Source: Erwinia sp. JUb26
GTDB taxonomy: Bacteria > Pseudomonadota > Gammaproteobacteria > Enterobacterales > Enterobacteriaceae
DNA: 64,000 nucleotides
NCBI RefSeq assembly: GCF_003751505.1
Contig: NZ_RJVB01000004.1
Span: forward strand, 1 to 64,000
Direction: 5' to 3'
Shown: positions 62,247 through 64,000 of the stretch, piece by piece
Layout of the letters: every line of letters starts with the position of its first letter
How positions within the stretch are numbered: the stretch's first letter is position 1
Position numbers and translations under genes: made by a program
The notes under the pieces: generated by a model
What the model saw: the letters and a program-made list of their open reading frames with translations, nothing else
Database searches by the model: none
Told to the model about the DNA's origin: nothing

Positions 62247-64000
62247 ATGACATCTTTTTTGCATCTATCATTGCGCTGGCTGGCGCTTTTCGCTGTGGCT
62301 AGCATAACCGCTCAGGCGGCTGCGGCAGAAATTCTGCCGGTGGTCAAACCGGCGATTGCCTGTGAGCAGCTGGCAAAGGTTTCATTCAGTGAGCAGCTGG
62401 GCGAGAACGTTACGGTGAAAATGGCAGAAACTTTGCAGACCGCAAAGGGTTCGTTTTGCAAAGTCACCGCGACCATTGCACCGGCAATCAGTGTGGAAGT
62501 GGCGCTGCCTGCCGAGCGCTGGACGCAGCGTTTCCTGCAGGTTGGCTGTGGTGGATTGTGCGGTAACGTCAATCTGAGCTTATCCAACGCCAGCGGCTGT
62601 CTGCCGGCAATGAACGGCGAATTCGCCGTGGCGGCCACCGATATGGGGCACGGTGGTGGCATGATGGACGCCAGTTGGGCGGAGGATCCGCAGAAGCGGA
62701 TTGATTTTGCCTGGCGCGCTAACCATCTTACGGCTCAGCTCACGAAAGCGCTGATTCAGGCCTATTACCATCAGCCGCAAAAATACGCCTACTTTATGGG
62801 CTGCTCGGACGGCGGCCGCGAAGCGCTGATGGAAGCACAGCGCTACCCGGATGATTTTGACGGCATCACTGCCGGTGCGCCAGCGGCGTTTTTCCAGTTC
62901 CAGAACTCGTTCTTCCACGGCTGGAGCATTATGGCTAATCAGCGTGCCGACGGTTCGGCAATCCTGTTACAGGACCGTTTACCGATCCTGCATGCGGCAG
63001 TGATAAAAAATTGCCCGACGCTTTCTGGCGTTAGTGACGGTGTTCTTGAAAATCCCTACGCCTGCCGTTTCTCTGCAAAATGGGTGAAATTGTGTTCGGC
63101 AGACGTGAAGAATCGATCCGACTGTCTGACGGCAGAAGAGATTCGCGTGGCGGAAAAACTCTATCGCGGCGCGACCGATGATGCCGGAAATCAGTTTGTC
63201 CTCGGTGGCCTGCCTCTGGGGTCGGAACTGCGCTGGCCGGTGCCGAAAACGGCAACCGGTCATTCCATGGCGGAAAGCATGGTGCTGCCCGCGCTGCAAT
63301 CGGTATTACTGCCGGGTGATAAAAAGCCGATCGCCGCGATGAAGGACTTCCCGCTTACCCTGGACAACTTCAAGAAGGTAGCCGAACTTGCTCCGCTCTA
63401 TAACGCCAGTAATACGAACCTGAGCCGCTACCAGCAGCGCGGCGGCAAACTGATTATGTGGCACGGTCTGGCGGACGATTCGGTGTCGCCAGCCTTCTCA
63501 CTGGCCTACTATCGCGGCGTACAAAAACAGCTGGGTAATGCTGTCACCGATAGCTTTGCCCGACTGTTCCTGCTGCCGGGCGTCGGGCACTGTGGCGGCG
63601 GAGATGGCCCTGATCAGCTGGACCTGCTGACCCCGCTAATGGCCTGGACCGAGCAGGGTAAAGCGCCGCAGCAACTGATTGTCGGTAAGGCCGTACACGA
63701 TCCGCGCGGTCTGCCTGCGGCTCCCCCTTCCGCGCCCACAGCGGGGCAGGAAAAATCTGCAGAAGCCCAGTTCCACGGCGTGCAGCGGCAAAGTTCACCG
63801 CTGGGTGAGGCGATGCCGGACTTCAAGGCCACGCGCCCGGTTTATCCGTATCCCTACATCGCCCGCTACACGGGGAAAGGCGCAATAACCGATGCTGCAA
63901 GCTATCGTCCGGTGAAATCAACCGCATGGGACAATCTGGTGGTCGGAAAACCCGCCAGTGATTTTATCGGGCCAGATAACCAGAAAAATTATTCGGTGCG
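62247..64000 (+). CDS. Tannase/feruloyl esterase-family secreted hydrolase (3' truncated by window)
   Basis: 584 codons from ATG 62247 run off the right edge. A signal peptide (about 1-27, ending AQAAAA) predicts export. The tannase-family CS-D-HC arrangement is visible: C186-S187 (MGCSDGGREALM), D410/D411 (WHGLADDSVSP) and H448-C449 (GVGHCGGGDG), where the two Cys would bridge the nucleophile and His. Further Cys pairs (C101/C105; C266/C273; C283/C293) suggest a periplasmic fold. It cleaves ester bonds of gallate or hydroxycinnamates such as ferulate from plant material. The aromatic operon is divergent, 212 bp away; substrate not determined. Confidence 0.86.
   Translation, partial: MTSFLHLSLRWLALFAVASITAQAAAAEILPVVKPAIACEQLAKVSFSEQLGENVTVKMAETLQTAKGSFCKVTATIAPAISVEVALPAERWTQRFLQVGCGGLCGNVNLSLSNASGCLPAMNGEFAVAATDMGHGGGMMDASWAEDPQKRIDFAWRANHLTAQLTKALIQAYYHQPQKYAYFMGCSDGGREALMEAQRYPDDFDGITAGAPAAFFQFQNSFFHGWSIMANQRADGSAILLQDRLPILHAAVIKNCPTLSGVSDGVLENPYACRFSAKWVKLCSADVKNRSDCLTAEEIRVAEKLYRGATDDAGNQFVLGGLPLGSELRWPVPKTATGHSMAESMVLPALQSVLLPGDKKPIAAMKDFPLTLDNFKKVAELAPLYNASNTNLSRYQQRGGKLIMWHGLADDSVSPAFSLAYYRGVQKQLGNAVTDSFARLFLLPGVGHCGGGDGPDQLDLLTPLMAWTEQGKAPQQLIVGKAVHDPRGLPAAPPSAPTAGQEKSAEAQFHGVQRQSSPLGEAMPDFKATRPVYPYPYIARYTGKGAITDAASYRPVKSTAWDNLVVGKPASDFIGPDNQKNYSV

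Overview
The window looks like an accessory, catabolism-rich stretch of the chromosome of a plant- or soil-associated enterobacterium, most like Erwiniaceae (Erwinia, Pantoea and relatives). Full-length homologues of the enterobacterial genes yciT, ybiU and fsr, two Hok/Sok loci with the usual enterobacterial layout, and moderately high G+C content support this. The genus cannot be fixed from the sequence alone. No rRNA, tRNA or CRISPR array was seen. The window begins inside an IS110-type transposase and ends inside a tannase/feruloyl-esterase-like gene.

Layout. 1-0.6 kb: transposase end and a 189-bp palindromic element. 0.9-6.2 kb: LysR regulator, a cold-shock-like protein with a Cys-rich C-terminus, yciT, ybiU. 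6.3-16.7 kb: a LacI-type regulator divergent from a six-gene operon (CoA-transferase, enoyl-CoA hydratase, aldehyde dehydrogenase, GMC oxidoreductase, FucP-like permease, FAD flavoprotein). Together these could run an alcohol -> aldehyde -> acid -> acyl-CoA -> enoyl-CoA -> hydroxyacyl-CoA sequence on an unknown substrate; a pair of LacI-type palindromes sits at its promoter. 16.8-17.5 kb: DJ-1/PfpI protein. 17.6-28.5 kb: an organosulfonate island for 2,3-dihydroxypropane-1-sulfonate (DHPS) and sulfolactate: YeiH/SuyZ-type exporter, GntR regulator, LDH2-type dehydrogenase, DctA-type importer, SuyB, SuyA, then divergently HpsN, an SDR, an MHS-type permease and a Zn-alcohol dehydrogenase. Expected products are pyruvate and sulfite.

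29.2-34.9 kb: AraC regulator, xylose-isomerase-like and Gfo/Idh/MocA enzymes, a divergent sugar porter, TetR regulator. 34.9-42.3 kb: FGGY kinase and split transketolase facing a SorC regulator, followed by an apiosidase-like glycosidase and a GPH symporter. One identical 14-bp palindrome lies in front of both structural operons, so they probably form one SorC regulon for a branched or pentose glycoside, with apiose a good guess. 42.6-51.1 kb: mixed cargo (orphan XRE regulator, an mmsA/iolA remnant, fsr, DoxX, nitronate monooxygenase, EamA exporter with an Lrp regulator, a VOC / royal-jelly-like pair with a LysR).

51.1-55.5 kb: a complete blcRABC (attJKLM-like) gamma-butyrolactone operon including a BlcC/AttM-type lactonase; it probably came from rhizobia and could also quench acyl-homoserine lactones. 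55.5-56.8 kb: two tandem hok/sok type I toxin-antitoxin loci in an AT-rich patch. 57.0-59.2 kb: a broken VOC gene, a LysR regulator and a SnoaL/ABM protein. 59.3-62.0 kb: mandelate dehydrogenase and benzoylformate decarboxylase homologues as an overlapping pair. 62.2 kb to the end: a secreted tannase/feruloyl-esterase-like protein. The common theme is local, separately regulated use of plant-derived and rhizosphere compounds (sulfonates, lactones, aromatic hydroxy acids, unusual sugars), with scattered gene remnants that show turnover.
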